Below, in pieces: positions 26,987-37,153 of a stretch of 64,000 nt of DNA (positions are counted from its first letter, which is position 1; each line of letters begins with the position of its first letter). Where the stretch lies: positions 1 through 64,000 of the forward strand of contig NZ_PVSS01000005.1 of NCBI RefSeq assembly GCF_003025005.1, written 5' to 3'. This DNA comes from Brumimicrobium mesophilum. Lineage in GTDB: Bacteria > Bacteroidota > Bacteroidia > Flavobacteriales_D > Crocinitomicaceae. Below the pieces are notes generated by a model. That model did not search any database and was not told the origin of the DNA. It saw nothing but the letters and a program-made list of their open reading frames with translations. The translations under genes were made by a program, and so were the position numbers.

Positions 26987-27014
26987 AAGGTCAAGTAATT
27001 TCTTACTTAACCTT
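26987..27014 (-). terminator. Rho-independent terminator after der
   Basis: AAGGTCAAGTAA pairs with TTACTTAACCTT (one mismatch) around a 4-nt loop. On the minus strand it is followed by CCTTTTTTTATT-type T residues. Confidence 0.75.
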
Positions 27015-27037
27015 ATCAAATTTGAATTTATTTTTTT

Positions 27038-28345
27038 TTATTTCTTTCTCATGAAAATTCGAACAGGAACTCCTTCGAAATCGAAATGATCTCTAATTTT
27101 ATTTTCTAAGAAACGCTTATAACTATCTGGAATATATTGAGGCAAATTGCTGTAAAATGCAAAAGCCGGAGCATGAGTGGGTAACTGCGTAATATACTTG
27201 ATATTGATATACTTTCCTTTCAAAGATGGTGGTGGGAAGTAAGTAATTTCTCTTTGTAAAACCTCGTTTAATACAGAAGTTTGAATCTTCTTAACCCTGT
27301 TATTATAAACCTTCATTGCAGCCTCAAGCGCTTTATGAATACGTTGTTTCGTTACAGCCGAAGTGAATACAATTGGAACATCATTAAAAGGAGCCAACTG
27401 TTCACGAATTGCATCTTCAGCTTCTTTTGTTGATTGTGTTCCCTTATTTTCAACTAAATCCCATTTATTCACAAGTACAACAATTCCTTTATGATTTTTT
27501 TCACACATATAGAAAATATTCAAATCTTGTTTTTGAATTCCTTCAGTTGCATCAATCATAAAAATACAAACATCTGCACTTTCAATTGTTCTTACAGAAC
27601 GCAAAACAGAATAGTACTCGATATCCTCGTGAACTTTTGCGCGTTTTCTAATTCCGGCTGTATCGATAAGAATAAAATCAAAACCAAATGAAGAATAACG
27701 TGTGTTTACAGAATCACGGGTTGTTCCTGAAATATCTGTTACAATATTACGCTCTTCACCAATTAATGCATTAGCTAAAGAAGATTTTCCAACATTAGGT
27801 TTACCAACAATAGCAAAACGAGGTAAATCACTATCTGATTCAATAGTTTTAGATTTAAATTCTTTCACTAAATCATCCAACAATTCTCCTGTTCCTGCAC
27901 CACTAGCAGCTGCAATATCATAAACCTCTCCAGCGCCTAAAGACCAAAAATCAGCTGACATTCCCACTCTTCCAGTGTTATCCACCTTATTAGCAGCTAA
28001 GAATACTTTCTTTTTTGAAGAACGCAATAATTTAGCGACTTTATCATCTAAATCAGTTACCCCTGTTGTAACATCAACAACAAAAATAATTACGTTAGCC
28101 TCTTCTATTGCTAATTCTACTTGTTTTCTAATTTCAGTTTCAAAAACATCATCAGATCCTCTAACATACCCTCCTGTATCTATAACAGAATATTCATAAC
28201 CAATCCATTCACCTTTACCGTAAATACGATCACGAGTAACCCCACTCATCTCTTCGGTGATGGCATTCTGTGATTCTGTTAACCGATTAAAAAGCGTTGA
28301 TTTACCAACATTTGGTCTACCAACAATTGCTACTATATTACTCAT
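27038..28345 (-). CDS. der: Ribosome-assembly GTPase Der (EngA)
   Basis: This 435-residue tandem-G-domain GTPase is needed for 50S maturation. The first P-loop GRPNVGKST is at residues 8-16; the second, GKPNVGKSS, near 181-189. NKVD and NKWD are the G4 motifs, and a KH-like domain ends the protein. The gene follows era by 2 bp on the same strand, a common pairing of ribosome-biogenesis GTPases in Flavobacteriales. Length is standard. Confidence 0.96.
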   Translation of the reverse strand: MSNIVAIVGRPNVGKSTLFNRLTESQNAITEEMSGVTRDRIYGKGEWIGYEYSVIDTGGYVRGSDDVFETEIRKQVELAIEEANVIIFVVDVTTGVTDLDDKVAKLLRSSKKKVFLAANKVDNTGRVGMSADFWSLGAGEVYDIAAASGAGTGELLDDLVKEFKSKTIESDSDLPRFAIVGKPNVGKSSLANALIGEERNIVTDISGTTRDSVNTRYSSFGFDFILIDTAGIRKRAKVHEDIEYYSVLRSVRTIESADVCIFMIDATEGIQKQDLNIFYMCEKNHKGIVVLVNKWDLVENKGTQSTKEAEDAIREQLAPFNDVPIVFTSAVTKQRIHKALEAAMKVYNNRVKKIQTSVLNEVLQREITYFPPPSLKGKYINIKYITQLPTHAPAFAFYSNLPQYIPDSYKRFLENKIRDHFDFEGVPVRIFMRKK

Positions 28346-28347
28346 AA

Positions 28348-29223
28348 TTAGTATCCATATTTTTTAAGTTTACCTTCATTACTTCGCCAATCTTTATCGA
28401 CTTTCACAAAAGTTTCAAGGAAGACATGTTTATCGACAAATTTTTCAATATCTTTTCGGCTATCAATACCGATATATTTCAATTGCCTTCCTTTAGCACC
28501 AATTAAAATCCCTTTTTGAGAATCACGTTCAACGATAATGTTGGCACGAATTCTAATTATATCTTCTTCTTCGATATATTCCGTTACTTCAACTTCACAC
28601 GCATAAGGAACTTCCTTTTTGATATTCAAAAATATCTTCTCTCTAATAATCTCTGAAATAAAGAAACGCATTGGGCGATCCGAAATTTCATCTTTATCAA
28701 AGAATGCAGGTGATTCTGGCAACTTATCTAAAATTACACTCAAGATAGGCTCTACATTGAAATTATGTAAGGCTGAAGTTGGAATTATTGTTGCATTAGG
28801 CAATTGTTTAGCCCAATGTGCCAAACGATCTGCAACCACTTTTTGATCTCTTAGATCCATTTTATTTACCAGACAGATTACCGGAACTTTTAGTTCTTTT
28901 ATCTTTTCCAATGTATCAGCATGATTCATTGTGTCTTCAAAAACATCAGTAATAAAAAGTAAAACGTCAGCATCACTTAGTGATGTACTTACGTACTTCA
29001 TCATTGTATCATGTAATTGATATGCTGAATTAACTACCCCAGGTGTGTCAGAGAATACAATTTGATAATTCTCGTGATTTAAAATACCACGAATACGGTG
29101 ACGCGTAGTTTGGGCTTTTGATGTTACAATTGAAAGCTTTTCACCTAGTAGGCGATTCATCAATGTAGACTTACCTACATTTGGGCTTCCAACTATATTA
29201 ACAAAACCAGATTTGTGACTCAT
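28348..29223 (-). CDS. era: Ribosome-assembly GTPase Era
   Basis: This 291-residue GTPase binds the 3' end of 16S rRNA and supports 30S maturation. GSPNVGKST (residues about 11-19), DTPG, NKMD and the KH domain with GAKGRQLK are all present. I chose the ATG at 29223 (MSHKSGFV), since the 27 residues upstream are non-conserved and hydrophobic. It is cotranscribed with der, which starts 2 bp after its stop. A terminator for the ribosomal cluster lies upstream. Confidence 0.95.
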   Translation of the reverse strand: MSHKSGFVNIVGSPNVGKSTLMNRLLGEKLSIVTSKAQTTRHRIRGILNHENYQIVFSDTPGVVNSAYQLHDTMMKYVSTSLSDADVLLFITDVFEDTMNHADTLEKIKELKVPVICLVNKMDLRDQKVVADRLAHWAKQLPNATIIPTSALHNFNVEPILSVILDKLPESPAFFDKDEISDRPMRFFISEIIREKIFLNIKKEVPYACEVEVTEYIEEEDIIRIRANIIVERDSQKGILIGAKGRQLKYIGIDSRKDIEKFVDKHVFLETFVKVDKDWRSNEGKLKKYGY

Positions 29224-29350
29224 ATATATAATTTTATATCTGCAAAATTGCGAAATATTACCAAGTAATTTATCAAAAGAACTAATAATATTTAAGATCA
29301 TCAATCTAAAATTCCTAGTATTAAAATTAACATGGGAACAGTAGACAAAA

Positions 29351-29371
29351 AATCCAATTTGAAATTGGATT
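29351..29371. repeat. 21-bp inverted repeat upstream of era
   Basis: AATCCAATTT, one G, AAATTGGATT: a perfect short palindrome just past the ribosomal-cluster terminator. It could be a second terminator stem or an operator; nothing decides. Confidence 0.45.
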
Positions 29372-29372
29372 A

Positions 29373-29410
29373 AAATAAAAAGAGGCTGTCTAAAAGTTTA
29401 GACAGCCTCT
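29373..29410 (-). terminator. Terminator of the ribosomal protein cluster
   Basis: AGAGGCTGTCTAAA (29381-29394) pairs perfectly with TTTAGACAGCCTCT (29397-29410) around a 2-nt loop, a 14-bp stem. On the minus strand it is followed by TTTTATTTTA. It lies 40 bp after the rplQ stop. Confidence 0.88.
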
Positions 29411-29449
29411 AATTTTAATATTAAATAGGAACAAAGCCTATTTAGAATT

Positions 29450-30118
29450 TTATTTAGCTAAATCTTTAGCCTGTGAAATCCATTCTTCTGAAGCGATTCT
29501 ATCACCGTTAATTCCTTCGATTGCAGAAATTTTAGCGATATCCTCATCTGTTAAAGCAGCAATATCCGCGATTGTAGTATATCCCGCTTCCTCTAATTGC
29601 TTAGCATATACTGGACCAATACCTTTAATCTTAGTCAATTCACTTTTTGCTTCCGATTTCTTCTCAGTAGCACCACCTTCAGTTGAAGTACCAGCAGATG
29701 AACCTCCACCTCTTCTAGAACGACGAGTTTTCTTTTCAGCTGGCTCTTTAGTCATCAATTCATTGAAGTCAACGATTTCAACCATACACATTTCAGCGTT
29801 ATCACCCAAACGGTTACCAATACGAATGATACGTAAATATCCTCCTGGTCTATCAGCAATCTTTGGTGCAACCTCTCTAAACAATTCTGCCGTAGCATCT
29901 TTACTTTGTAAGTATTTAAATACTATACGACGTGAATGTGTAGAATCTGTTTTTGATTTCGTTAGCAAAGGTTCAATATACACACGAAGTGCTTTTGCTT
30001 TTGCTACGGTTGTATTGATTCTTTTGTGTTCAATAAGTGAACACGCCATGTTAGAAAGCATCGCTTTTCTATGTGCAGATGTTCTACCTAAACTATTATT
30101 TTTCTTACCGTGTCTCAT
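29450..30118 (-). CDS. rplQ: 50S ribosomal protein L17 with helix-hairpin-helix tail
   Basis: Residues 1 to about 120 are a complete L17 ([45 protein letters not shown]), which lines the peptide exit tunnel. A basic, flexible linker (about 121-160, [13 protein letters not shown]) is followed by 60 residues with [19 protein letters not shown] and [22 protein letters not shown], a typical helix-hairpin-helix pair. Ordinary L17 is 115-130 residues, so this 222-residue form is a fusion. The tail may bind RNA or DNA (inference). It is last in the alpha operon. Confidence 0.95.
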   Translation of the reverse strand: MRHGKKNNSLGRTSAHRKAMLSNMACSLIEHKRINTTVAKAKALRVYIEPLLTKSKTDSTHSRRIVFKYLQSKDATAELFREVAPKIADRPGGYLRIIRIGNRLGDNAEMCMVEIVDFNELMTKEPAEKKTRRSRRGGGSSAGTSTEGGATEKKSEAKSELTKIKGIGPVYAKQLEEAGYTTIADIAALTDEDIAKISAIEGINGDRIASEEWISQAKDLAK

Positions 30119-30139
30119 TTTAAAGTCTTATATCAGTTT

Positions 30140-31132
30140 TTACTCTTTGTCTAATTTGTATTTAGACGTATTCATTCCGAACGACAATCCTTTAGCATCA
30201 ACAAGATCCTCAAGTTCTGTAAGGGATTTCTTACCAAAGTTTCTGAACTTCAATAAGTCGTTTTTATTATAGACTACCAAATCTCCTAAGGTATCTACAT
30301 CAGCAGCTTTCAAACAATTTAATGCACGAACTGATAAGTCCAAGTCCACTAATTTCGATTTCAACAATTGACGCATGTGTAATGAAGTCTCATCAAACTC
30401 TTCAGTTTCTGATTTGATTTCACTATCCAAAGTTATGCGCTCATCAGAGAACAACATAAAGTGATGGATAAGGATTTTTGCAGCTTCTTGTAAAGCATCT
30501 TTCGGATGAATAGAACCATCTGTTAAGATGTCAAAGATTAATTTTTCATAATCTGTTTTTTGTTCTACACGGAAATTATCAACTGTGAATTTTACATTCT
30601 TAATAGGTGTAAAAATTGAGTCAATAAAAATAGTTCCAAATGGTGCATTAGCCGTTTTATTCTCTTCAGCAGGAACATATCCTCTTCCCTTAATAATTTT
30701 TAGCTCAATATCCAATTTTACAGATGCATCCATGTTACAAAGAACCAAATCTGGGTTCAACACTTGGAATGCAGTTGTAAATTTCCCGATATCACCAGCT
30801 GTGAAAGTATCTTGCCCTCCAACAGAAATGATAACAGTTTCTTCGTCCTGGTCTTCTATTTGTTGTTTAAAACGAACTTGTTTTAAATTCAAAACAATCT
30901 CAGTAACGTCTTCTACTACACCTTTGATTGTTGAAAACTCATGATCAACTCCTTCAATTCTAATTGAAGATACTGCAAAGCCTTCTAATGAGGAAAGTAA
31001 TATACGTCTTAAAGCGTTTCCAACAGTGATACCATAACCTGGCTCTAACGGACGAAACTCGAATTGACCTTCGTGTTCGTTAGATTCAATCATGATCACC
31101 TTGTCCGGCTTTTGAAAATCTAAAATAGCCAT
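30140..31132 (-). CDS. rpoA: DNA-directed RNA polymerase alpha subunit
   Basis: This 330-residue subunit has the assembly domain (residues 1-235: [21 protein letters not shown]) and the C-terminal domain with two HhH motifs ([33 protein letters not shown]) that contact UP elements and activators. The length is typical. It lies 16 bp after rpsD and 21 bp before rplQ, in the alpha operon. Confidence 0.98.
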   Translation of the reverse strand: MAILDFQKPDKVIMIESNEHEGQFEFRPLEPGYGITVGNALRRILLSSLEGFAVSSIRIEGVDHEFSTIKGVVEDVTEIVLNLKQVRFKQQIEDQDEETVIISVGGQDTFTAGDIGKFTTAFQVLNPDLVLCNMDASVKLDIELKIIKGRGYVPAEENKTANAPFGTIFIDSIFTPIKNVKFTVDNFRVEQKTDYEKLIFDILTDGSIHPKDALQEAAKILIHHFMLFSDERITLDSEIKSETEEFDETSLHMRQLLKSKLVDLDLSVRALNCLKAADVDTLGDLVVYNKNDLLKFRNFGKKSLTELEDLVDAKGLSFGMNTSKYKLDKE

Positions 31133-31148
31133 AATAATAAATTAATTT

Positions 31149-31754
31149 TTATTTAGAATATAATTCTACAATCAGTTGTTCCTTAATGTTTTCAGGAATC
31201 ATTTCTCTCGAAGGAGTACTCATAACTGTTCCAGACATACTACCTGAATCCCAGTTCAACCAATCATAATTAGTAGTCTTAGATGCGATAGAATTAGTAA
31301 TCGCCTCTAAAGATTTAGATTTCTCACGTACACCTACTACATCCCCATCACGAAGTGTATAAGATGGGATATTTACTAAATTACCATTAACGGTAATGTG
31401 TCTATGAGAAACAAATTGACGAGCAGCGCTACGTGTCGGAGCAATTCCTAAACGATAAACTGTATTGTCTAAACGAGACTCACAAAGAATTAACAAGTTT
31501 TCACCAGTAATTCCTTTCATTGCAGAGGCTTTTTTAAATAAATTTAAAAACTGACGCTCTAAAATACCGTAAGTGTATTTTGCTTTTTGTTTTTCAGTCA
31601 ATTGAATAGAGTACTCAGATTGTTTTCCTCTTCTCTTGTTTGGTCCGTGTTGTCCCGGTCCATAACTTCTTTTTTCCAGTGCTTTATCTGGGCCAAAAAT
31701 TGGTTCTCTAAATCTACGAGCAATTTTCGACTTTGGTCCTGTATATCTTGCCAT
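31149..31754 (-). CDS. rpsD: 30S ribosomal protein S4
   Basis: This 201-residue S4 initiates 30S assembly. It has the N-terminal [18 protein letters not shown] and the S4 RNA-binding domain ([36 protein letters not shown]). It has no zinc cysteines at the N-terminus. A 78-bp gap with a hairpin separates it from rpsK, unlike the tight spacing elsewhere, so its expression may be tuned separately. Confidence 0.98.
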   Translation of the reverse strand: MARYTGPKSKIARRFREPIFGPDKALEKRSYGPGQHGPNKRRGKQSEYSIQLTEKQKAKYTYGILERQFLNLFKKASAMKGITGENLLILCESRLDNTVYRLGIAPTRSAARQFVSHRHITVNGNLVNIPSYTLRDGDVVGVREKSKSLEAITNSIASKTTNYDWLNWDSGSMSGTVMSTPSREMIPENIKEQLIVELYSK

Positions 31755-31770
31755 TACAAATTATTATTTT

Positions 31771-31816
31771 GAGGTACTGGGAATTAAGGCATCTTCCTTC
31801 GCCAGTATGACTCCTC
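31771..31816 (-). promoter_or_regulatory. Structured leader before rpsD
   Basis: GAGG/CCTC and TACTGG/CCAGTA pairs plus an inner AAGG/CCTT stem fold the rpsK-rpsD gap into a bulged hairpin. S4 autoregulates through mRNA structures in E. coli and B. subtilis, so this could be its site here; direct evidence is absent. Confidence 0.35.
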
Positions 31817-31832
31817 TTGTTGTTAATTAAAA

Positions 31833-32219
31833 TTAAACTCTTCTACGTTTCGGTGGGCGACAACCATTGTGTGGTAATGGAGTAACATCGTTAATCTCTG
31901 TTACCTCAATTCCTGAGTTGTGAATTGCACGGATAGCTGATTCTCTTCCTGAACCAGGTCCTTTTACAAATACTTTTACTTTACGTAATCCGAAGTCATG
32001 CGCTTCTCTAGCACACTCTTCTGCAGCAACTTGTGCAGCATAAGGAGTGTTCTTTTTAGAACCTTTGAAGCCCATTTTACCTGCAGATGACCAAGAAATT
32101 ACTTGACCTTGTGCATTGGTTAAAGAAATAATGACATTGTTGAAGGTAGCTTGGATATGCGCTTCACCAATAGCATCTACTTTAACATTTTTCTTCTTCT
32201 TTTGATTAGACTTTGCCAT
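31833..32219 (-). CDS. rpsK: 30S ribosomal protein S11
   Basis: This 128-residue S11 lies in the platform near the E site. [20 protein letters not shown] and [13 protein letters not shown] with the [12 protein letters not shown] end are conserved. The N-terminus is a short lysine-rich tail. It is 12 bp after rpsM in the alpha operon. Confidence 0.98.
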   Translation of the reverse strand: MAKSNQKKKKNVKVDAIGEAHIQATFNNVIISLTNAQGQVISWSSAGKMGFKGSKKNTPYAAQVAAEECAREAHDFGLRKVKVFVKGPGSGRESAIRAIHNSGIEVTEINDVTPLPHNGCRPPKRRRV

Positions 32220-32231
32220 ATTAAATACTAA

Positions 32232-32606
32232 TTATTTAGTTGCTTTTTTCTTGTTTGCAACAGTTTTTCTTCTACCTTTTCTTGTTCTAGAGTTGTTCTT
32301 AGTACGTTGTCCTCTTAAAGGAAGTCCAGATCTATGTCTAACCCCTCTATAACAACCAATATCCATTAAACGTTTGATGTTTAATTGAACCTCTGAACGC
32401 AAAGCACCTTCAACTTTTACTTCACTAATAGTTGTACGAATAAGACCTATTTGGTCATCATTCCAGTCTTGAACTTTAATGTTCTCGTCAATATTATTAG
32501 CCTTTAAAATTTCTTTTGCTCTACTACGTCCAATACCAAAAATATATGTTAATCCAATAACACCTCTTTTGTTTTTCGGTAAATCTATTCCTGCAATTCT
32601 CGCCAT
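32232..32606 (-). CDS. rpsM: 30S ribosomal protein S13
   Basis: This 124-residue S13 contacts the 50S head bridge and P-site tRNA. It begins [20 protein letters not shown], has [17 protein letters not shown] and a basic C-terminal tail. It starts 16 bp after the rpmJ stop; the four alpha-operon S proteins are in the standard order. Confidence 0.98.
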   Translation of the reverse strand: MARIAGIDLPKNKRGVIGLTYIFGIGRSRAKEILKANNIDENIKVQDWNDDQIGLIRTTISEVKVEGALRSEVQLNIKRLMDIGCYRGVRHRSGLPLRGQRTKNNSRTRKGRRKTVANKKKATK

Positions 32607-32622
32607 AACTTTTACAATTATC

Positions 32623-32739
32623 TTATCCTTGTCTTTGTTTAAACTTAGGATTTTTTTTGTTTATAACGTAAACTCTTCCTTTTCGTTTTACGATTTTACA
32701 ATCTTCCGATCGCTTTTTTACTGAAGCTCTTACTTTCAT
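32623..32739 (-). CDS. rpmJ: 50S ribosomal protein L36 (zinc-free type)
   Basis: This 38-residue gene reads [20 protein letters not shown] at its N-terminus and ends KFKQRQG, a full-length L36. Of the four zinc ligands of the classical form (C11, C14, C27, H32), only C14 remains; the others are S, N and K. So it is the zinc-free paralogue type. It is placed as usual between infA and rpsM, 31 bp after infA. Confidence 0.95.
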   Translation of the reverse strand: MKVRASVKKRSEDCKIVKRKGRVYVINKKNPKFKQRQG

Positions 32740-32770
32740 TTTACTTTCTATTTAAGCGTTTAACGCCCTT

Positions 32771-32989
32771 TTATTTATATCTAAATGTGATTCTCCCCTT
32801 TGTGAGATCATAAGGAGACATTTCTACTTTGACACGGTCTCCAGGTAGAATTTTGATGTAATACATCCTCATCTTTCCAGATATGTGCGCGGTGATTATA
32901 TGTCCATTTTCCAACTCAACTCTAAACATTGCGTTTGATAATGATTCTATAATCGTACCGTCTTGTTCTATTGATTGCTGCTTAGCCAT
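32771..32989 (-). CDS. infA: Translation initiation factor IF-1
   Basis: This 72-residue OB-fold protein blocks the A site during initiation. The signature [17 protein letters not shown] and [18 protein letters not shown] is complete. It follows secY by 14 bp in the spc operon, without the map and adk genes found here in many other bacteria. Confidence 0.98.
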   Translation of the reverse strand: MAKQQSIEQDGTIIESLSNAMFRVELENGHIITAHISGKMRMYYIKILPGDRVKVEMSPYDLTKGRITFRYK

Positions 32990-33003
32990 TTATATTGTAT
33001 ATT

Positions 33004-34308
33004 TTACATTCCAGACATTTCGCCTTGCGTACGACGTCCTCTAATCTTAGTTCCTTCCATTAACCCATCATAATGACGGTTCAATAAGTAAGACTCTATT
33101 TGCTGTAACGTATCCAAAACAACACCTACCATAATCAATAGAGAAGTTCCACCAAAGAATAGTGCAAATCCATCACCTACTCCGAATAAAACTGCAATAG
33201 CAGGTATTATAGCAATCATTGCTAAAAATACAGATCCAGGTAAAGTAATTTTAGACACTAAATTATCGATGTAACTAGCAGTTTCATCTCCAGGTCTAAC
33301 CCCAGGTATAAACCCACCATTTCGTTTCATATCGTCAGCCATCTTCTTTGGATTGATCATTATCGCTGTATAGAAATACGTAAATACGATAATTAATACA
33401 AACAAGACAAGATTGTACCAGAATCCAAAGATTCCGAATTGACTTTCAATAAACATTACAGGAACCGTCATAATTGCTTGTGCAAAGATGATTGGCATTA
33501 CACCAGAAGCATTTACTTTTATCGGTAAATAAGAGCGTGCTCCCTGTGCATCAACTGCACCTCCTCTTGCACCAGCAACTCGCTTTGCATAATTCATAGG
33601 GATTTTTCGAACACCTTGAACAATTAAAACTGTAGCCATTACAATTAGCATGAAAACGATTACTTCTATAATAACTATAAGGAAAGAATGTTGTGCTGTT
33701 TCCGCAACAAAAGATTGTGGCAGACGAGCAATAATCCCTACAGTAATTAATAATGAAATACCATTTCCAACACCTTTATCAGTTATTCTTTCACCTAACC
33801 AAACAGCGAACATTGCTCCAGCAACTAATACCAAAACTGATTGTGTCCACCAAAGAGGTGAATTAATAAATGCTTCAGGGATTGCGTTTTTACCTGCAAC
33901 ATAAAGAGAAAGATAACCTGGAGCTTGAACAGCACAAATAATGATTGTGAGAATACGCGTATAATTATTTATACGTTTTCTTCCACTTTCACCTTCTTGC
34001 TGCATCTTTTGAACCGCAGGCACAGCCATTCCCATCAACTGCATGATAATCGAAGCAGAAATGTAAGGCATAATACCTAACGCTAAAAAAGAAGCATTAG
34101 TAAATCCACCACCTGAAAGAAGACCTAACAGGCCTTCAATAGTACCCGCATCAGCTCCATCAGCTGCTAGTTTAGAACTATCAACTCCTGGTAATACAAT
34201 AAACGATCCGATTCGGAAAACAAGAATTAAAGAAAAGGTTACTAATAACCTTTTCCTTAGTTCTTCAACTTTCCAAATATTACTTATATTCTCTATTAGT
34301 TTCTTCAT
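33004..34308 (-). CDS. secY: Protein translocase channel subunit SecY
   Basis: This 434-residue protein has ten membrane helices and forms the Sec translocon with SecE/SecG. FRIGSFIVLPGVD marks helix 1, and ISLLITVGIIARLP and PVMFIESQFG lie near the pore. The conserved C-terminal IRGRRTQGEM is present. I chose the ATG at 34308 because the earlier ATG at 34350 overlaps rplO and adds unlike residues. A TAACTTTG element directly upstream hints at an internal promoter. Confidence 0.97.
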   Translation of the reverse strand: MKKLIENISNIWKVEELRKRLLVTFSLILVFRIGSFIVLPGVDSSKLAADGADAGTIEGLLGLLSGGGFTNASFLALGIMPYISASIIMQLMGMAVPAVQKMQQEGESGRKRINNYTRILTIIICAVQAPGYLSLYVAGKNAIPEAFINSPLWWTQSVLVLVAGAMFAVWLGERITDKGVGNGISLLITVGIIARLPQSFVAETAQHSFLIVIIEVIVFMLIVMATVLIVQGVRKIPMNYAKRVAGARGGAVDAQGARSYLPIKVNASGVMPIIFAQAIMTVPVMFIESQFGIFGFWYNLVLFVLIIVFTYFYTAIMINPKKMADDMKRNGGFIPGVRPGDETASYIDNLVSKITLPGSVFLAMIAIIPAIAVLFGVGDGFALFFGGTSLLIMVGVVLDTLQQIESYLLNRHYDGLMEGTKIRGRRTQGEMSGM

Positions 34309-34325
34309 TTGGGTAAAATAGTTTG

Positions 34326-34333
34326 CAAAGTTA
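34326..34333 (-). promoter_or_regulatory. Possible internal promoter (TAACTTTG) before secY
   Basis: TAACTTTG on the minus strand lies 17 bp before the secY ATG, within the rplO-secY gap. It could raise secY output over the ribosomal genes. One motif match alone is weak evidence. Confidence 0.35.
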
Positions 34334-34334
34334 A

Positions 34335-34781
34335 TTAGATTTCTGAACAATCACCACCTTTCGACTCAATTTCTGCTTTTGCAGTTGCCGAAAACTTGTG
34401 AGCAGAAACGCTAATTTTTGCTTTTAGTTCACCTCTTCCAAGGATTTTAACTAATTCTCTATTTCCTAAAAGTCCATTTTGACGTAAAACTTCAGGGTTA
34501 ATTTCTGTAAGATTTTTACGATCTACTAGAGTTTGAATAGCATCCAGATTAACTGCTTTATATTCTACTCTATTAATATTCGTAAAACCAAATTTTGGTG
34601 CACGTCTTTGGATTGGCATTTGCCCCCCTTCAAAACCTACTTTTTTACTGTAACCAGATCTTGATTTAGCACCTTTATGACCACGCGTTGCTGTTCCACC
34701 GTATCCAGAACCTTGTCCTCTACCGATTCGGCGCTGGTGATGTGTAGAACCCTTAGCTGGTTTTAAATTATTTAAACTCAT
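34335..34781 (-). CDS. rplO: 50S ribosomal protein L15
   Basis: This 148-residue L15 is a late-assembly 23S-binding protein. MSLNNLKPAKGSTHHQRRIG, GRGQGSGYGGTATRGHKG and GGQMPIQRRAPKFGF are the conserved glycine/arginine-rich N-terminal part. It lies 20 bp after rpmD in the spc operon. Confidence 0.98.
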   Translation of the reverse strand: MSLNNLKPAKGSTHHQRRIGRGQGSGYGGTATRGHKGAKSRSGYSKKVGFEGGQMPIQRRAPKFGFTNINRVEYKAVNLDAIQTLVDRKNLTEINPEVLRQNGLLGNRELVKILGRGELKAKISVSAHKFSATAKAEIESKGGDCSEI

Positions 34782-34801
34782 TGCTTTTCAGTTTTTATGT
34801 T

Positions 34802-34981
34802 TTACTCAACTACTTCAACTAAGTGTTGAACTTTAGCGATCATACCCATAACTTGAGGAGTTGCTTCCTTTTCGATAGTATGATTCATTCTTCTTAATCC
34901 TAATGCTTGAACCGTGTCCTTTTGACGTTGTGTTCGGTTAATAGCACTTCTTACAAGTTTAATTTTTACTGTCTTTGCCAT
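34802..34981 (-). CDS. rpmD: 50S ribosomal protein L30
   Basis: This 59-residue protein starts MAKTVKIKLVRSAINRTQRQ and contains TVQALGLRRMNHT, the L30 signature; the C-terminal VMGMIAKVQHLVEVVE completes the fold. It lies between rpsE (11 bp) and rplO (20 bp), its standard place. It binds 23S rRNA domain II. Confidence 0.97.
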   Translation of the reverse strand: MAKTVKIKLVRSAINRTQRQKDTVQALGLRRMNHTIEKEATPQVMGMIAKVQHLVEVVE

Positions 34982-34992
34982 TATAAATTATA

Positions 34993-35511
34993 TTAACCGT
35001 TAAACACTTGCTCCATCGTAATTCCACGTTGTTTAGCAACAGAAAATGCATCTCTCATTTGAGATAAAGCATCGATTGTAGCCTTAACAACATTAGCTGG
35101 ATTAGATGAACCTTGAGATTTTGCCAAAACATTATGGATTCCTGCACTCTCCAATACAGCACGCATTGCACCTCCTGCAATTACACCTGTACCTTCTGAT
35201 GCCGGCTTGAGTAAAACTCTTGCTCCACTATATTTACCTTTCTGTGTATGAGGCACAGTATTGTTTATGATTGGAACACGAATTAAGTTCTTTTTCGCAT
35301 CATCAATTCCTTTAGAAATTGCTTCAGTTACTTCATTTGCTTTACCTAATCCTTGACCTACAATTCCATTTTCGTTACCAACCACTACGATTGCAGAGAA
35401 ACTGAATGTACGTCCACCTTTTGTTACCTTTGTAACTCTGTTAATACCTACTAACTTGTCTACAAGTTCTAAGTCAGCTGGTTTAACGTGATTATTAATT
35501 TTTGCTGCCAT
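34993..35511 (-). CDS. rpsE: 30S ribosomal protein S5
   Basis: This 172-residue S5 is involved in decoding accuracy and mRNA unwinding. It has the double-stranded-RNA-binding-like N-domain ([36 protein letters not shown]) and the C-domain [17 protein letters not shown]. It follows rplR by 4 bp. Confidence 0.98.
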   Translation of the reverse strand: MAAKINNHVKPADLELVDKLVGINRVTKVTKGGRTFSFSAIVVVGNENGIVGQGLGKANEVTEAISKGIDDAKKNLIRVPIINNTVPHTQKGKYSGARVLLKPASEGTGVIAGGAMRAVLESAGIHNVLAKSQGSSNPANVVKATIDALSQMRDAFSVAKQRGITMEQVFNG

Positions 35512-35515
35512 TTTC

Positions 35516-35869
35516 TTAAAGTTTTAGTCCACCTTCTCTTGCACCTTCAGCAAGTGATTTTACTCTACCATGATATAAATAACCATTACGGTCAAATTTC
35601 ACTGCTTCAATGTTTGCTTTGATTGCTTTTTCAGCGATCAATTTACCAACAAATTTAGCTTGCTCAATTTTCGGAAGGTTTTCACATTCTTTTACTCCTT
35701 GCGACGAAGCAGAAACCAATGTTTCTCCTTTCAAGTCATTAACTACTTGTGCATAGATTTGTTTATTACTTCTAAACACAGTTAATCTTGGAAGCGTCGC
35801 TGTACCCGTGATATTCTTACGGATACGCTTTTTAATTTTAGCTCTTCTAGCTACTTTACTAAATGCCAT
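35516..35869 (-). CDS. rplR: 50S ribosomal protein L18
   Basis: This 117-residue L18 binds 5S rRNA with L5. The basic N-terminus [17 protein letters not shown] precedes the core [18 protein letters not shown] and the C-terminal [20 protein letters not shown]. It is 18 bp after rplF in the spc operon. Confidence 0.98.
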   Translation of the reverse strand: MAFSKVARRAKIKKRIRKNITGTATLPRLTVFRSNKQIYAQVVNDLKGETLVSASSQGVKECENLPKIEQAKFVGKLIAEKAIKANIEAVKFDRNGYLYHGRVKSLAEGAREGGLKL

Positions 35870-35887
35870 TTTTTTCTTAAATTAAGG

Positions 35888-36439
35888 TTATTTACCTGCG
35901 GCTTTACCTGCTTTTCTTCTCACATACTCCCCTTGGAAGCGGATACCTTTTCCTTTGTATGGTTCAGGTTTACGGAAGGAACGAATCTTGGCAGCTACGT
36001 GTCCTAACAGTTGTTTATCAAATGACTCTAAAGTCACAACTGGTGGTTTACCTTTAGCGGTTTCTGCAGATACCTTAATTTCTTGCGGAATTTCGATAAC
36101 AATAGGGTGTGAATGTCCTACAGACATTGTTAATACGTTTCCTTGAACTTCTGCTCTGAAACCTACTCCTATTACTTCTAATACCTTTTTAAACCCTTCT
36201 GAAACACCTTCAATCATATTGCTAACTAATGCTCTTGAAAGACCATGTTTTGCTCTTGTTGCTGGGGCGTCCGACGCGCGGTTAAATGTGATTGAACCAT
36301 CCTCGATTTGAGCAGTGATTTCTGGATCTAATTCTTGAGATATTTCTCCTTTAGGTCCTTTCACTGTCACAAGTTGTCCATCCATTTTTACTTCTACTCC
36401 ACTCGGGATACTTACTGGGGATTTACCTATCCTTGACAT
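35888..36439 (-). CDS. rplF: 50S ribosomal protein L6
   Basis: This 183-residue L6 has two repeated alpha/beta domains near the sarcin-ricin loop. MSRIGKSPVSIPSGVEV opens it, and the RKPEPYKGKGIRFQGEYVRR end is the family signature. It is 22 bp after rpsH. Confidence 0.98.
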   Translation of the reverse strand: MSRIGKSPVSIPSGVEVKMDGQLVTVKGPKGEISQELDPEITAQIEDGSITFNRASDAPATRAKHGLSRALVSNMIEGVSEGFKKVLEVIGVGFRAEVQGNVLTMSVGHSHPIVIEIPQEIKVSAETAKGKPPVVTLESFDKQLLGHVAAKIRSFRKPEPYKGKGIRFQGEYVRRKAGKAAGK

Positions 36440-36461
36440 TGCTTATTACTACTTTTATAAA

Positions 36462-36860
36462 TTAATAAACGTAACAAAGAACTTCACCACCAACTTTTTG
36501 TACTCTCGCTTCTTTATCTGTCATCAAACCCTTTGATGTAGATATAATTGCGATTCCCAAACCGTTTAATACACGTGGCAATTCTTTTGAATTACTATAC
36601 TTTCTTAATCCTGGAGATGATACACGTTGCAATTTTGTTATTGCCGGTACTCTCGTTGATGGATTATATTTAAGTGCAATCTTAATTACTCCTTGCTTAT
36701 CATCCTCTTCAACCTTATAGTTTGCTATATAACCTTTTTCGAAAAGGATTTTAGCGATTGCTACTTTAGTATTTGAAGAAGGGATTTCCACAACTTTCTT
36801 AGTCACACTGCTCGCATTTCTAATGCGAGTCAAAAAATCTGCTATTGGATCTGTATTCAT
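36462..36860 (-). CDS. rpsH: 30S ribosomal protein S8
   Basis: This 132-residue S8 binds the central domain of 16S rRNA, and in E. coli represses the spc operon. [16 protein letters not shown] and [20 protein letters not shown], ending GGEVLCYVY, are conserved. Whether it represses here is unknown. It is 19 bp after rpsN. Confidence 0.98.
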   Translation of the reverse strand: MNTDPIADFLTRIRNASSVTKKVVEIPSSNTKVAIAKILFEKGYIANYKVEEDDKQGVIKIALKYNPSTRVPAITKLQRVSSPGLRKYSNSKELPRVLNGLGIAIISTSKGLMTDKEARVQKVGGEVLCYVY

Positions 36861-36879
36861 AACTTTTTTAACTATTAGA

Positions 36880-37149
36880 TTACCAACTTGCCTTTTTAAT
36901 TCCTGGTATTTTACCAGAAAGTGCCATTTCTCTGAATGTCACCCTTGAAAGTCCAAATTGTCTCATGTAACCTCTTGGACGACCAGTTAAATTACAACGA
37001 TTGTGCAATCTAACTTTTGATGAATTAGCAGGCAATTTTTGAAGACCTTCCCAATCACCAGCTTCTTTAAGCTCTTTACGCTTTGCAGCATATTTTAAAA
37101 CTAGGGCTTCTCTTTTACGCTCACGCGCTTTCATTGATTCTTTTGCCAT
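36880..37149 (-). CDS. rpsN: 30S ribosomal protein S14 (zinc-free type)
   Basis: This 89-residue S14 starts [20 protein letters not shown]. The ending [20 protein letters not shown] is typical. No CxxC zinc pairs exist: it is the longer, zinc-independent form. The ATG at 37149 is chosen since the longer frame to 37185 overlaps rplE and adds unlike residues. It is 4 bp after rplE. Confidence 0.97.
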   Translation of the reverse strand: MAKESMKARERKREALVLKYAAKRKELKEAGDWEGLQKLPANSSKVRLHNRCNLTGRPRGYMRQFGLSRVTFREMALSGKIPGIKKASW

Positions 37150-37153
37150 AATA

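Noticed and set aside
34309-34350. Longer SecY N-terminus
   Set aside because: It would overlap rplO and adds residues unlike SecY.
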